From Streptomyces sp. NRRL F-2664 (GTDB lineage Bacteria; Actinomycetota; Actinomycetes; Streptomycetales; Streptomycetaceae): a DNA stretch of 64,000 nt. This document shows, one piece after another, positions 49,489 through 57,427 of this stretch. A program made the translations under genes and the position numbers. Position 1 is the first letter of the stretch. The number at the start of each line of letters is the position of its first letter. The stretch covers positions 25,933 through 89,932 of the forward strand of contig NZ_JOFX01000026.1 of NCBI RefSeq assembly GCF_000719345.1, in the 5' to 3' direction. A model generated the notes under the pieces. The model saw only the letters and a program-made list of their open reading frames with translations, was not told where the DNA came from and searched no databases.

Positions 49489-50667
49489 TCAGCGTATTCG
49501 CTCCAGCGGAAGCCGTGCGCGCACCCTCCAACCACCCTCGTACGGCCCGGTCTCGGCCACTCCGCCGAGCAGCGCGGCCCGTTCGCGTATCCCGCGCAGC
49601 CCGCTCCCGCCACCGGGTGAGACGACGGGGCGGTCCGGCAGCACATTCGTCACCTCCAGCTCCAGCCGGTCAGCGGCCATCTCCACCCGCACCCGGACCG
49701 GTACGGTCCCGCAGTGGCGCAGTACGTTGGTGAGCGCCTCCTGCAGGATGCGGTACCCCTCCCGGGTGACCGGTCCCGGCAACTTCTCCAAGGGACCTGT
49801 CAGTTGCGCGTCCACCTCGGAGCCCGACGCCCGGGCCGACTCCAGCAGCCGGTCGGCCTCCGCCAGCGTCGGCCGCTGCGACGGCGGCCGGCCGGTCTCC
49901 CGCAGCACGCCCAGCACCCGCTCCAGGTCCTCCAGCGCTGCCCGGCCCGTCTCCTCGATGGCGCACAACGCCCGGTCCGTGAAGGCGGGATCGCCTGCGG
50001 CCCGCGCCGCACCTGCCTGCACGACGGCCACGGTCAGCGCGTGCCCGATCGAGTCGTGCAGCTCCCGCGCGATTCGCGTGCGCTCCAGCAACTGCTCGGT
50101 GCGCTCCTCCAGCGCACTGAGCCGTTCGGTGGCCGAAGGGCTGAGCAGCCGTGTGGCGATCGCGGTGATCAGGTCACCGAGGAGGACCACGACGACGATC
50201 AGCACGATCAGCGGAATGGGCGACAAGAGGCCGGCGACCCAGCGACTCCCGGGCAAGAACGGTTCCAGGGGACCCGGGTCCAGGGAGTGGCCGAGCGCGC
50301 TCGCGACGAGCTCCACGCTCAGCGCGGGCATCCAGACGGTGGCGGCCACCGCGCCCATCGCGATCACCATCCGCACGGCCAGCCACAGCACCGTCCGCCA
50401 GCGGTCGCCCCAGTGAGCCGACGGGGCCAGGCTGATGGTCCCCCCGTCCGGACCCCGGTCGTTCGGTGTCAGCAGGAACTGCGCCTGGAGCCCTTCCGCG
50501 AGCCGGACCCAGGGCACGAGGCCGAAGGGCAGAACGAAGAAGAGCGGTCCCCACGGCCACTCGGGCACCACGAACAGCCACACGGCCAGTACCAGTACGG
50601 GCACGCAGAGGTGCAACCAGCGTGAGTAGGTCACTGGTTGGAACGGGGCCCTGAGCAGTCGGTACAT
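49489..50667 (-). CDS. Sensor histidine kinase (HisKA_3/DesK type)
   Basis: 392-residue NarL-type kinase. Membrane segments: about 18-36 (HLCVPVLVLAVWLFVVPEW), a second near 42-52, 95-115 and 150-175 (PIPLIVLIVVVVLLGDLITA), so the sensor is mostly within the membrane. HisKA_3 motif with phospho-His204 in RIARELHDSIGHALT; C-terminal HATPase with EALTNVLRHCGT and GGGSGLRGIRERAALLGG. ATG 50667. Divergent from the ABC exporter; the pair resembles lipid II- or antimicrobial-sensing modules, but no specific sensor loop is seen. Confidence 0.95.
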   Translation of the reverse strand: MYRLLRAPFQPVTYSRWLHLCVPVLVLAVWLFVVPEWPWGPLFFVLPFGLVPWVRLAEGLQAQFLLTPNDRGPDGGTISLAPSAHWGDRWRTVLWLAVRMVIAMGAVAATVWMPALSVELVASALGHSLDPGPLEPFLPGSRWVAGLLSPIPLIVLIVVVVLLGDLITAIATRLLSPSATERLSALEERTEQLLERTRIARELHDSIGHALTVAVVQAGAARAAGDPAFTDRALCAIEETGRAALEDLERVLGVLRETGRPPSQRPTLAEADRLLESARASGSEVDAQLTGPLEKLPGPVTREGYRILQEALTNVLRHCGTVPVRVRVEMAADRLELEVTNVLPDRPVVSPGGGSGLRGIRERAALLGGVAETGPYEGGWRVRARLPLERIR

Positions 50668-50697
50668 GCCCCCATGGTCGCAGCGGGCCGCCCCCGG

Positions 50698-50723
50698 CCG
50701 TCTCCCCCGTGCGGGGGAGACGG
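50698..50723. promoter_or_regulatory. Palindrome between two-component system and ABC exporter
   Basis: CCGTCTCCCCCG (50698-50709), centre TG, and exact complement (50712-50723). A further copy of one half (GCACGGGGGAG, about 50731-50741) follows. The site is between divergent starts at 50667 and 50776, as expected for the binding site of the response regulator, but it may instead be a hairpin in the leader RNA. Confidence 0.65.
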
Positions 50724-50775
50724 CACCCTCGCACGGGGGAGGGAGGGGGGTGGGGCCGGCGGCGAGTCTTGAGCC

Positions 50776-51687
50776 ATGAACAGCATCGAGATCCGAGAAC
50801 TGACCAAGGCATACGGCTCCCACCGTGCGGTGGACGGCCTCACCTTCGATGTCCTGCCCGGGCGGGTCACCGGCTTCCTGGGCCCCAATGGTGCCGGGAA
50901 GTCCACCACACTGCGGCTGCTGCTGGGGCTGGACCGGGCGACCTCCGGCACGGCCACCATCGGCGGCCGGCGCTACGTCGACCTGCCGGACCCGTTGGAG
51001 CGGGTCGGCGCCCTCCTGGACGCACAGTCGGCGCACGGCGGACGCATCGCCCGAGACCACCTCCGTTTCCTCGCCGCGGCCGGCCGGCTCCCCCCACGGC
51101 GGGTCGACGAGGTCCTGGAGCAGACCGGCATAGCCTCGGTGGCCGAGCGGCGGATCAAGTCCTTCTCACTCGGCATGCGCCAGCGCCTCGGCATAGCCGC
51201 CGCGCTGCTGGGCGACCCCGGGGTGCTCCTCCTGGACGAGCCGACCAACGGGCTCGACCCGGAGGGCATCATCTGGATGCGTGAGCTGATGCGCGGCCTC
51301 GCCGCCGAAGGACGCACCGTGCTGGTCTCCAGCCACCTGATGTCGGAGACCTCCACCTTTGCCGACCACCTGGTCGTGCTCGGCAACGGCAGGCTGCTGG
51401 CCGACACCTCGATGGCCGAGTTCATCGATGCCCGTAGCGCCCGCCGGGTGCGCCTGCGCACCTCTGATCCCGTCCGGCTGCGGGTCGCCCTGGCCCGGGA
51501 AGGCTTCGAACTGACCGGCACCGAGGACGGGCGGTGGACCGTGGAGGACATACAGGCCGAGCAGCTCGGCAAGCTGGCTGCCCGTGAGGGCATCCCCCTG
51601 CTGGAACTGTCCGACGAGCGCGCCTCGCTGGAACAGGCCTATCTCGATCTCACCGCGGACCACGCCCAGTTCACCGCAACACACTGA
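50776..51687 (+). CDS. ABC transporter ATP-binding protein (drug/lantibiotic export type)
   Basis: 303-residue ATPase. Walker A GPNGAGKSTTLRLLLGL, Q-loop region, signature FSLGMRQRLGIAAALLGDPG, Walker B VLLLDEPTNGLDPEG, and H-loop LVSSHLMSETSTFADHL. The C-terminal 80 residues form the regulatory domain seen in daunorubicin/bacitracin-type exporters. It needs the permease encoded 28 bases downstream. ATG 50776. Located divergently from the two-component system, suggesting induced export of a toxic compound. Confidence 0.95.
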   Translation: MNSIEIRELTKAYGSHRAVDGLTFDVLPGRVTGFLGPNGAGKSTTLRLLLGLDRATSGTATIGGRRYVDLPDPLERVGALLDAQSAHGGRIARDHLRFLAAAGRLPPRRVDEVLEQTGIASVAERRIKSFSLGMRQRLGIAAALLGDPGVLLLDEPTNGLDPEGIIWMRELMRGLAAEGRTVLVSSHLMSETSTFADHLVVLGNGRLLADTSMAEFIDARSARRVRLRTSDPVRLRVALAREGFELTGTEDGRWTVEDIQAEQLGKLAAREGIPLLELSDERASLEQAYLDLTADHAQFTATH

Positions 51688-51715
51688 CTTCCCCGATCCT
51701 TCAGGAGGCTCCGCC

Positions 51716-52465
51716 ATGCGCGCCGCTCTGCCCACCGTCCCCACCCTGCACTCGGAATGGATCAAAATACGGTCGCTGCGCGGCACTCTCGGCGGGCTCG
51801 TTGCCGTGCTCGCCGCCACCGCGGGCATCCAGGCGCTGACAGCCGCGGCGATCGGCCGGGCCGAGGACGGCAGCATGGGTGCCGATCCGCTCTTTGCCGC
51901 CTACTACGGCATCTCCTTCGGGCAGATCGCCGCCCTCGTCTTCGGCGCAGGCGCCGTGTCCTGCGAGTTCCACAACGGCGCTCTGCGCACGTCGCTGGCG
52001 GCGGTGCCCCACCGCACCCGCTTCTACCTGTCGAAAATCATGACCGTGGGTGCCTTGGTCCTGCTGACCGGTCAGGTCACCGGCCTGGCCACATTCGTCG
52101 CAGGTCAGGCCTTCATGGGAGAGAACGCCTTGGAGCTGGGTGATCCCGGTACCTACCGTGCCGTCGTCGGCAGCGGCCTCTACCTGACGCTGATGGCGTT
52201 GTTCGCTGCCGGACTCACCGCCGTACTGCGCAGCGGGACGCTCGTGCTGAGCCTGCTCATACCCTTCGTCCTGCTGGTGTCCTTCGTCGTGGGCGAGGCA
52301 GCGGGTGGTGCGGCGCAGTACCTGCCGGACCGGGCGGGGCAGTTGGTGATGCACTCGCGGACGGACGGTGACCTCGGTCCCTGGACCGGGCTCGGGGTGA
52401 TGGCCCTGTGGGCGGCGGCAGCCGTCGTGTGCGGCTGGGTGGCGGTGCGCCGCAGGGACGCGTGA
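51716..52465 (+). CDS. ABC transporter permease (ABC-2 type)
   Basis: 249-residue permease with six predicted helices: LHSEWIKIRSLRGTLGGLVA (the EWxKxRS start of ABC-2 permeases of this group), FGQIAALVFGAGAVSCEFHN, ALVLLTGQVTGLATFVAGQA and further pairs. ATG 51716 has AGGAGG at the ideal distance. Forms the exporter with the preceding ATPase. Confidence 0.92.
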   Translation: MRAALPTVPTLHSEWIKIRSLRGTLGGLVAVLAATAGIQALTAAAIGRAEDGSMGADPLFAAYYGISFGQIAALVFGAGAVSCEFHNGALRTSLAAVPHRTRFYLSKIMTVGALVLLTGQVTGLATFVAGQAFMGENALELGDPGTYRAVVGSGLYLTLMALFAAGLTAVLRSGTLVLSLLIPFVLLVSFVVGEAAGGAAQYLPDRAGQLVMHSRTDGDLGPWTGLGVMALWAAAAVVCGWVAVRRRDA

Positions 52466-52505
52466 CAGTAAGCCAGTTGTCAGTGCTGCTCGGGATACTG
52501 ACGAC

Positions 52506-52943
52506 ATGACCACGGCAGAGCACCTCGACACGATCGACCGGCTCCTGACGCAGGAGTTCCCGCGGGGGCCGGTCGGGGGCGTCGGCAGCAGCAGCGGTCC
52601 GGGATTCCACCTGGTGCGGCTCTCCCGGACACGGCCCTTCTGGGACGACGACGGATCGGGCCGGATCGAGGCCGCCGACCAGATCAGCGCCGAGTACGGG
52701 GCGCTCACGCAGGCCGCGACCGACCGGTGGGGTGACCCGCAGGTCTTCAGCCTGGGGACGCTGAGGGACAGGGTGTTCGAGGGGGAGGAGATATCGGAGC
52801 CGTGGACCGGTCTGAGCGTCAGCACCGACCACGTCCACCTGTGGCGGGCCGGAGAGCGGTGGCTGGTGGCCTGCGTGACGCAGCACGACCGGGAGGACCC
52901 GTACCTGCTGACGGCAGCCGTCACCGTCATCGACCCGCCGTAG
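52506..52943 (+). CDS. Unknown protein
   Basis: 145-residue soluble protein of unknown family. It starts MTTAEHLDTIDRLLTQEFPR (helix), continues with strand-rich segments SSGPGFHLVRLSRTRPFWDD and LWRAGERWLVACVTQHDRED, and ends TAAVTVIDPP. High Trp/His/Asp content near WDDDGSGRIEAAD is notable; the pattern is reminiscent of small immunity-like proteins, but I do not recognise a domain. Second gene of a pair starts 13 bases after its stop. ATG 52506. Confidence 0.6.
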   Translation: MTTAEHLDTIDRLLTQEFPRGPVGGVGSSSGPGFHLVRLSRTRPFWDDDGSGRIEAADQISAEYGALTQAATDRWGDPQVFSLGTLRDRVFEGEEISEPWTGLSVSTDHVHLWRAGERWLVACVTQHDREDPYLLTAAVTVIDPP

Positions 52944-52955
52944 GAGGAATGCGCC

Positions 52956-53432
52956 ATGAGTGATCTGTACGAGCTGTTGGTGGCCGTCGACCTGCTGGAC
53001 GGGATCAGCGAGGGGGAAGTCGCCGAGCTGCAATGGCACCTGGGGACCGGGGACCAACCGGAACAGCTGTCCATCGTGACCGCCTTCCCCGCCGTGGTGC
53101 TGGACGAGGGGGGCATACCGGCGATCGAGGAGGAGCCGTATCCGCTGCTGGCCGGGCGGGGGGCTGCGTCGCGAGTGGGCGGCGTGCTCTGTTCGGCGCT
53201 GGCGAGTCGGGCGGGCCTGTCACGGACCGGCTGGTCGCTGACGTCCCGGCAGGAGATCCACCCGGACGAGTTCGACAAGGTCGGTGAACTGCTCGTCTGG
53301 CTGGCGGAGCGGGCTCACCCGACGCACCTCCGGGGGGACGGCGCGGTCCCGATCGGGTTCCTCCGGTTCCATGAAGCGGAGGTCCCTGAAGTGCTGAGGG
53401 TCGAGGACGGCCAGGTCGGCTGGCCGGCCTGA
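52956..53432 (+). CDS. Unknown protein
   Basis: 158-residue acidic soluble protein of unknown family. Segments: DLYELLVAVDLLDGISEGEV, AELQWHLGTGDQPEQLSIVT, EEEPYPLLAGRGAASRVGGV, SLTSRQEIHPDEFDKVGELL then a helix LVWLAERAH, and GFLRFHEAEVPEVLRVEDGQ. The preceding gene ends 12 bases before its ATG (TAGGAGGAATGCGCC gives a ribosome site). The pair may be cotranscribed, but no function can be given. Confidence 0.6.
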   Translation: MSDLYELLVAVDLLDGISEGEVAELQWHLGTGDQPEQLSIVTAFPAVVLDEGGIPAIEEEPYPLLAGRGAASRVGGVLCSALASRAGLSRTGWSLTSRQEIHPDEFDKVGELLVWLAERAHPTHLRGDGAVPIGFLRFHEAEVPEVLRVEDGQVGWPA

Positions 53433-53492
53433 GGGGAGCGGCAGAAGGGGGAACGGCAGGCGAACGGCATGAGGGGAGTCGGCGGGGCGCCG

Positions 53493-54047
53493 TCAGTGGG
53501 CGCCGTCAGGGGGGAGAGCCGCCGCCTCGCGGAGGCGGGCGAACTCCTCGGCCATGGACGCGGCGGTCCAGTGGGCGTTCAGGCCGCTGGGGTTGGGGAG
53601 GGCCCAGATGCGGGTGGAGCCGATGGTGCGCTCCTGGGGGCCGATCTGCGCCTTCCGCTCGCCGAAGGCCGTGCGGTAGGCCGTGACGCCGACGACTGCC
53701 AGCCATTGGGGGCGCAGCAGCTCCACCTTGGCCGTCAGGATGCGGCCGCCCTCGCGGAACTCCTCGGCACTCAGCTCGTCGGCGCGGGCCGTGGCACGGG
53801 CCACGACGTTCGTGATGCCGAGACGGTAGGTGAGGAGTTCCTCCTGCTCCGCGGGAGCCAGGCGGCGGGGGGTGAAGCCCGACAGGTGCAGGACCGGCCA
53901 GAAGCGGTTGCCGGGGCGGGCGAAGTGGTGGCCCGTCGCGGCGGAGAGGAGACCGGGGTTGATACCGCAGAACAGCACGCGCAGGCCGCCCGCGACCACG
54001 TCCGGGACGACGCGGTCACGGGCGGCGGCCAGCTCTTCGGGAGTCAG
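53493..54047 (-). CDS. mug: G/U mismatch-specific DNA glycosylase
   Basis: 184-residue family-2 (MUG/TDG) uracil-DNA glycosylase. Catalytic motif CGINPGLLSAATGHHFARPG and the insertion loop PNPSGLNAHW are clear, with FWPVLHLSGFTPRRLAPAEQ between. The homologous start falls at a CTG (54047, residues LTPEELAAARDRVVPDVVAG) that overlaps the purB stop as CTGA; the only in-frame alternative near it is GTG 53999, which would remove 16 residues. I annotate the CTG as a probable non-canonical start. Removes uracil and ethenocytosine from mismatches. Confidence 0.85.
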   Translation of the reverse strand: MTPEELAAARDRVVPDVVAGGLRVLFCGINPGLLSAATGHHFARPGNRFWPVLHLSGFTPRRLAPAEQEELLTYRLGITNVVARATARADELSAEEFREGGRILTAKVELLRPQWLAVVGVTAYRTAFGERKAQIGPQERTIGSTRIWALPNPSGLNAHWTAASMAEEFARLREAAALPPDGAH

Positions 54048-55477
54048 AGGATCGACCCCGGCGTGTACCCGGCGGCCTCCGGGTGCTGCTTGGCGATCTC
54101 CTCGATGCGGGAGACCACCGTGGAGACCTGGTCGCCCGCGGCGCCGGTGAAGGACAGCTTGTCCGCCATCAGCGCGTCGAGCTGGGCCCGGTCCAGCGGC
54201 ATCCGCTCGTCGGCCGCCAGCTTGTCCAGCAGCTCGTTGCGCTCGGCGCCCTGCTCGCGCATGGCGAGCGCGGAGGCGACGGCGTGCTCCTTGATGACCT
54301 CGTGGGCGGCCTCGCGGCCCACGCCGGCCCGGACCGCGCCCATCAGGACCTTGGTGGTCGCGAGGAAGGGCAGGTAGCGGTCCAGCTCGCGGGCGACGAC
54401 CGCCGGGAAGGCACCGAACTCGTCGAGAACGGTCAGGAAGGTCTCGAGCAGGCCGTCGAAAGCGAAGAAGGCGTCCGGCAGGGCCACACGGCGGACCACG
54501 GAGCAGGAGACGTCGCCCTCGTTCCACTGGTCGCCGGCCAGCTCACCGGTCATCGAGGCGTATCCCCGCAGGATGACCATCAGGCCGTTCACGCGCTCGC
54601 AGGAGCGGGTGTTCATCTTGTGGGGCATCGCCGAGGAGCCGACCTGGCCGGGCTTGAAGCCCTCGGTGACCAGCTCGTGGCCGGCCATCAGGCGGATGGT
54701 CTTGGCGATCGAGGACGGGGCGGCGGCCAGCTGGACCAGCGCGGTCACCACGTCGTAGTCGAGCGAGCGCGGGTAGACCTGGCCGACCGAGGTGAAGGCG
54801 TTCGCGAAACCGAGGTGGGTCGCGATCCGCTGCTCCAGGTCGGCCAGCTTGCCTGCGTCCCCGCCGAGGAGATCGAGCATGTCCTGGGCGGTGCCGACGG
54901 GGCCCTTGATGCCGCGCAGCGGGTAGCGGCCCAGAAGGTCTTCCAGGCGGTCGTAGGCGACCAGCAGCTCGTCGGCCGCGGTGGCGAAGCGCTTGCCCAG
55001 GGTGGTGGCCTGCGCGGCCACGTTGTGGGAGCGCCCGGCCATGACCAGCTCGGCGTGCTCGCCGGCCAGCTTGCCCAGGCGGGCGAGCACGGCGACCGTA
55101 CGGTCGCGGGCCAGCTCCAGCGAGAGGCGGATCTGGAGCTGCTCGACGTTCTCGGTGAGGTCGCGGGAGGTCATGCCCTTGTGGACGTGCTCGTGGCCGG
55201 CGAGGTCGTTGAACTCCTCGATGCGGGCCTTCACGTCGTGCCGGGTGACCTTCTCGCGCTCGGCGATGGAGGCGAGGTCCACGTCTTCGAGGACGCGCTC
55301 GTAGTCGGCGAGGGCCGCGTCCGGGACCTCGATACCGAGGTCCTTCTGGGCGCGCAGCACGGCGAGCCACAGCCGCCGCTCCAGCGTCACCTTGTACTCG
55401 GGGGACCACAGGACGGCGAGCTCCGCGGAGGCGTAGCGGCCGGCCAGGACATTGGGAATGCGGGGCTTGGCAGTCAC
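54044..55477 (-). CDS. purB: Adenylosuccinate lyase
   Basis: 477-residue enzyme of purine synthesis that cleaves SAICAR and adenylosuccinate. Fumarase/aspartase signature: GQVGSSAMPHKMNTRSCERV, and the conserved GRSHNVAAQATTLGKRFATA and KGMTSRDLTENVEQ. Length is standard. Start GTG 55477, with TAGAAT (complement of 55486-55491) as a probable -10, leaving a leader of only about eight bases. Coupled at its 3' end with the mismatch glycosylase. Other pur genes are not nearby. Confidence 0.96.
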   Translation of the reverse strand: MTAKPRIPNVLAGRYASAELAVLWSPEYKVTLERRLWLAVLRAQKDLGIEVPDAALADYERVLEDVDLASIAEREKVTRHDVKARIEEFNDLAGHEHVHKGMTSRDLTENVEQLQIRLSLELARDRTVAVLARLGKLAGEHAELVMAGRSHNVAAQATTLGKRFATAADELLVAYDRLEDLLGRYPLRGIKGPVGTAQDMLDLLGGDAGKLADLEQRIATHLGFANAFTSVGQVYPRSLDYDVVTALVQLAAAPSSIAKTIRLMAGHELVTEGFKPGQVGSSAMPHKMNTRSCERVNGLMVILRGYASMTGELAGDQWNEGDVSCSVVRRVALPDAFFAFDGLLETFLTVLDEFGAFPAVVARELDRYLPFLATTKVLMGAVRAGVGREAAHEVIKEHAVASALAMREQGAERNELLDKLAADERMPLDRAQLDALMADKLSFTGAAGDQVSTVVSRIEEIAKQHPEAAGYTPGSIL

Positions 55478-55548
55478 GTGTAGGGATTCTACTTGGGCCG
55501 CCGCTGTGTGTTTACGCAGGTCGGGCCACCGCCTGCGATGGTGCTTTG

Positions 55549-56331
55549 CTACGAGAGCGGGCCGTCCCCGTAGGGCTGGAGTTCAGGGCGCTTCGCCGGG
55601 CGGCCGTCGCCGGAGGAGCGGCCCGTCAGGCGGCGGCCGATCCAGGGCAGCAGGTGCTGCCGGGCGAAACTCAGGTCCTGGGAGCGGCGCGCCGCCCAGC
55701 CGGCCGGTCGGGCGGCCGGAAGGTCGGTGCGCCAGTCCAGCTCTGCCGGGAGGCCCAGCGTCTGCCACACGGCCTCCGCCACCCGGCGGTGGCCGTCGGG
55801 CGTCAGGTGCAGCCGGTCCACATCCCACATCCGGGGGTCGGCGAGGACCGGGGCGCCGTAGAGGTCCACCACCAGGGCGCCGTGCCGGGCCGCCAGCTCG
55901 TCGATGGTGGCGAAGAGCTGCTCCATGCGTGGACGGAAGCGTTCCATCACCGGCCCGTTGCGGCCCGGGGAGCGCATGAGGACGAGCTTCTTGCAGGAGG
56001 GGGCCAGGAGCTCCACCGACGATTCCAGGTGGTCACGGACCCGGCCCATGTCCACCTTGGGGCGCAGTGCGTCGTTCAGGCCGCCGACCAGGGTCACCAC
56101 GTCGGCGCGCATCGCCGCCGCCACGGGCACCTGCTCCTGCGCGATCTGCCCGATGAGCTTTCCGCGGACTGCCAGGTTCGCGTAGCGGAAGCCCGGCTCG
56201 CGGGCGGCGAGACGGGCGGCCAGCAGGTCGGCCCAGCCGCGGTAGGAGCCGTTGGGCAGCAGGTCGGACATTCCCTCGGTGAAGGAGTCGCCGACCGCGA
56301 CGAAACTGGTGTAAGAGGCATTCATCTCCAT
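55549..56331 (-). CDS. SGNH/GDSL hydrolase
   Basis: 260-residue GDSL-type esterase. Block I: FVAVGDSFTEGMSDLL (nucleophile Ser), block III GGLNDAL with Asn, and block V DVDRLHLTPDGHRRVAEAVW (Asp/His). No signal peptide; likely cytoplasmic. C-terminal extension (RRSQDLSFARQHLLPWIGRR) is basic and binds perhaps membrane. ATG 56331; ATG 56325 is an alternative two codons later. Substrate unknown. Confidence 0.92.
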   Translation of the reverse strand: MEMNASYTSFVAVGDSFTEGMSDLLPNGSYRGWADLLAARLAAREPGFRYANLAVRGKLIGQIAQEQVPVAAAMRADVVTLVGGLNDALRPKVDMGRVRDHLESSVELLAPSCKKLVLMRSPGRNGPVMERFRPRMEQLFATIDELAARHGALVVDLYGAPVLADPRMWDVDRLHLTPDGHRRVAEAVWQTLGLPAELDWRTDLPAARPAGWAARRSQDLSFARQHLLPWIGRRLTGRSSGDGRPAKRPELQPYGDGPLS

Positions 56332-56401
56332 GGCGGAGCGATGTTACCGCGTGGTACCCCTGCCCCGCAGGGCCGGGGACCACGCTCCCGCTCCCGGCGG
56401 C

Positions 56402-57427
56402 CTACGCGGACGCCGGCCTTCCGAACAGCTCCCGCAGCACGTCCTCCATCGTCACCAGGCCCGTCATGGCGTCCTCCGCCCCCAGGACCGCCGCCAGGTG
56501 GGTGCGGCTGCGCCGCATGGCGGTGAGCACGTCGTCCAGCGGCGTCTCCGGCCGCACCTGCGCGATCTGCCGAAGCGCCGACGGCGGGAACGGCTCGTCG
56601 CGCGTGTCCCCGTCCGCGTCCAGGGCGTCCTTCACGTGCAGATACCCCAGGATGCCCTGCTGGCCGTCGACCACCGGGAAGCGCGAGTACCCGCTCTCGG
56701 CGGACAGCCGCTCCAGCCCGGCCGGCGTGATGCCCTCGCGGGCGGAGATCACCCGGTCCGCCGGCAGCACCACGTCCTTCACGGGCCGGCGGCCCAGTTC
56801 CAGGGCGTCGTGCAGACGCTCGCTCGCCCGGTCGTCGAGGAGCCCCGCGTCACTGGAGTCCTTCACCATCCGGGCCAGCTCGTCGTCCGAGAAGGTCGCC
56901 GAGACCTCGTCCTTGGCCTCCACCCGCAGCAGCCGCAGCAAGGCGTTGGCGAAGGCGTTGATCGCGAAGATCACCGGCCGCAGCGCCCGGGTCAGGGCCA
57001 CCAGCGGCGGACCCAGCAGCAGCGCCGTGCGCACCGGTTCCGACAGCGCCACGTTCTTCGGGAGCATCTCGCCGAAGAGCATGTGCAGGTACGTCGCCAG
57101 GGCCAGCGCCACCACGAAGGAGATGGCGTGCGTCAGCCCGGACGGCACCCCGACCAGGTCGAAGAGCGGGGTCAGCAGATGGGCGATGGCCGGCTCGGCC
57201 ACCACACCGAGCACCAGCGTGCACAGGGTGATGCCGAGCTGCGCCGCCGCCATCAGCGCCGACACGTGCTCCAGCCCCCACAGGACGGAGCGGGCCCGCC
57301 GGTCGCCCTGTTCGGCGTACGGCTCGATCTGGCTGCGCCGGACCGAGATCAGCGCGAACTCCGCGCCGACGAAGAACGCGTTCACGACCAGCGTCGCCAG
57401 GCCGATCAGCAGCTGGATCACGGTCAT
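56402..57427 (-). CDS. CNNM/CorC-type hemolysin-family membrane protein (second)
   Basis: 341-residue protein with an N-terminal CNNM (DUF21) membrane domain of four helices (TVIQLLIGLATLVVNAFFVG; AELALISVRRSQIEPYAEQG-like AEFALISVRRSQIEPYAEQG) and a C-terminal CBS pair (DVVLPADRVISAREGITPAG; VDGQQGILGYLHVKDAL). It lacks the C-terminal CorC/HlyC domain present in its neighbour. Members act in Mg2+/Co2+ efflux or cation homeostasis. ATG 57427 overlaps the stop of the upstream gene by four bases, so both are coupled and may form a hetero-oligomer. Confidence 0.92.
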   Translation of the reverse strand: MTVIQLLIGLATLVVNAFFVGAEFALISVRRSQIEPYAEQGDRRARSVLWGLEHVSALMAAAQLGITLCTLVLGVVAEPAIAHLLTPLFDLVGVPSGLTHAISFVVALALATYLHMLFGEMLPKNVALSEPVRTALLLGPPLVALTRALRPVIFAINAFANALLRLLRVEAKDEVSATFSDDELARMVKDSSDAGLLDDRASERLHDALELGRRPVKDVVLPADRVISAREGITPAGLERLSAESGYSRFPVVDGQQGILGYLHVKDALDADGDTRDEPFPPSALRQIAQVRPETPLDDVLTAMRRSRTHLAAVLGAEDAMTGLVTMEDVLRELFGRPASA

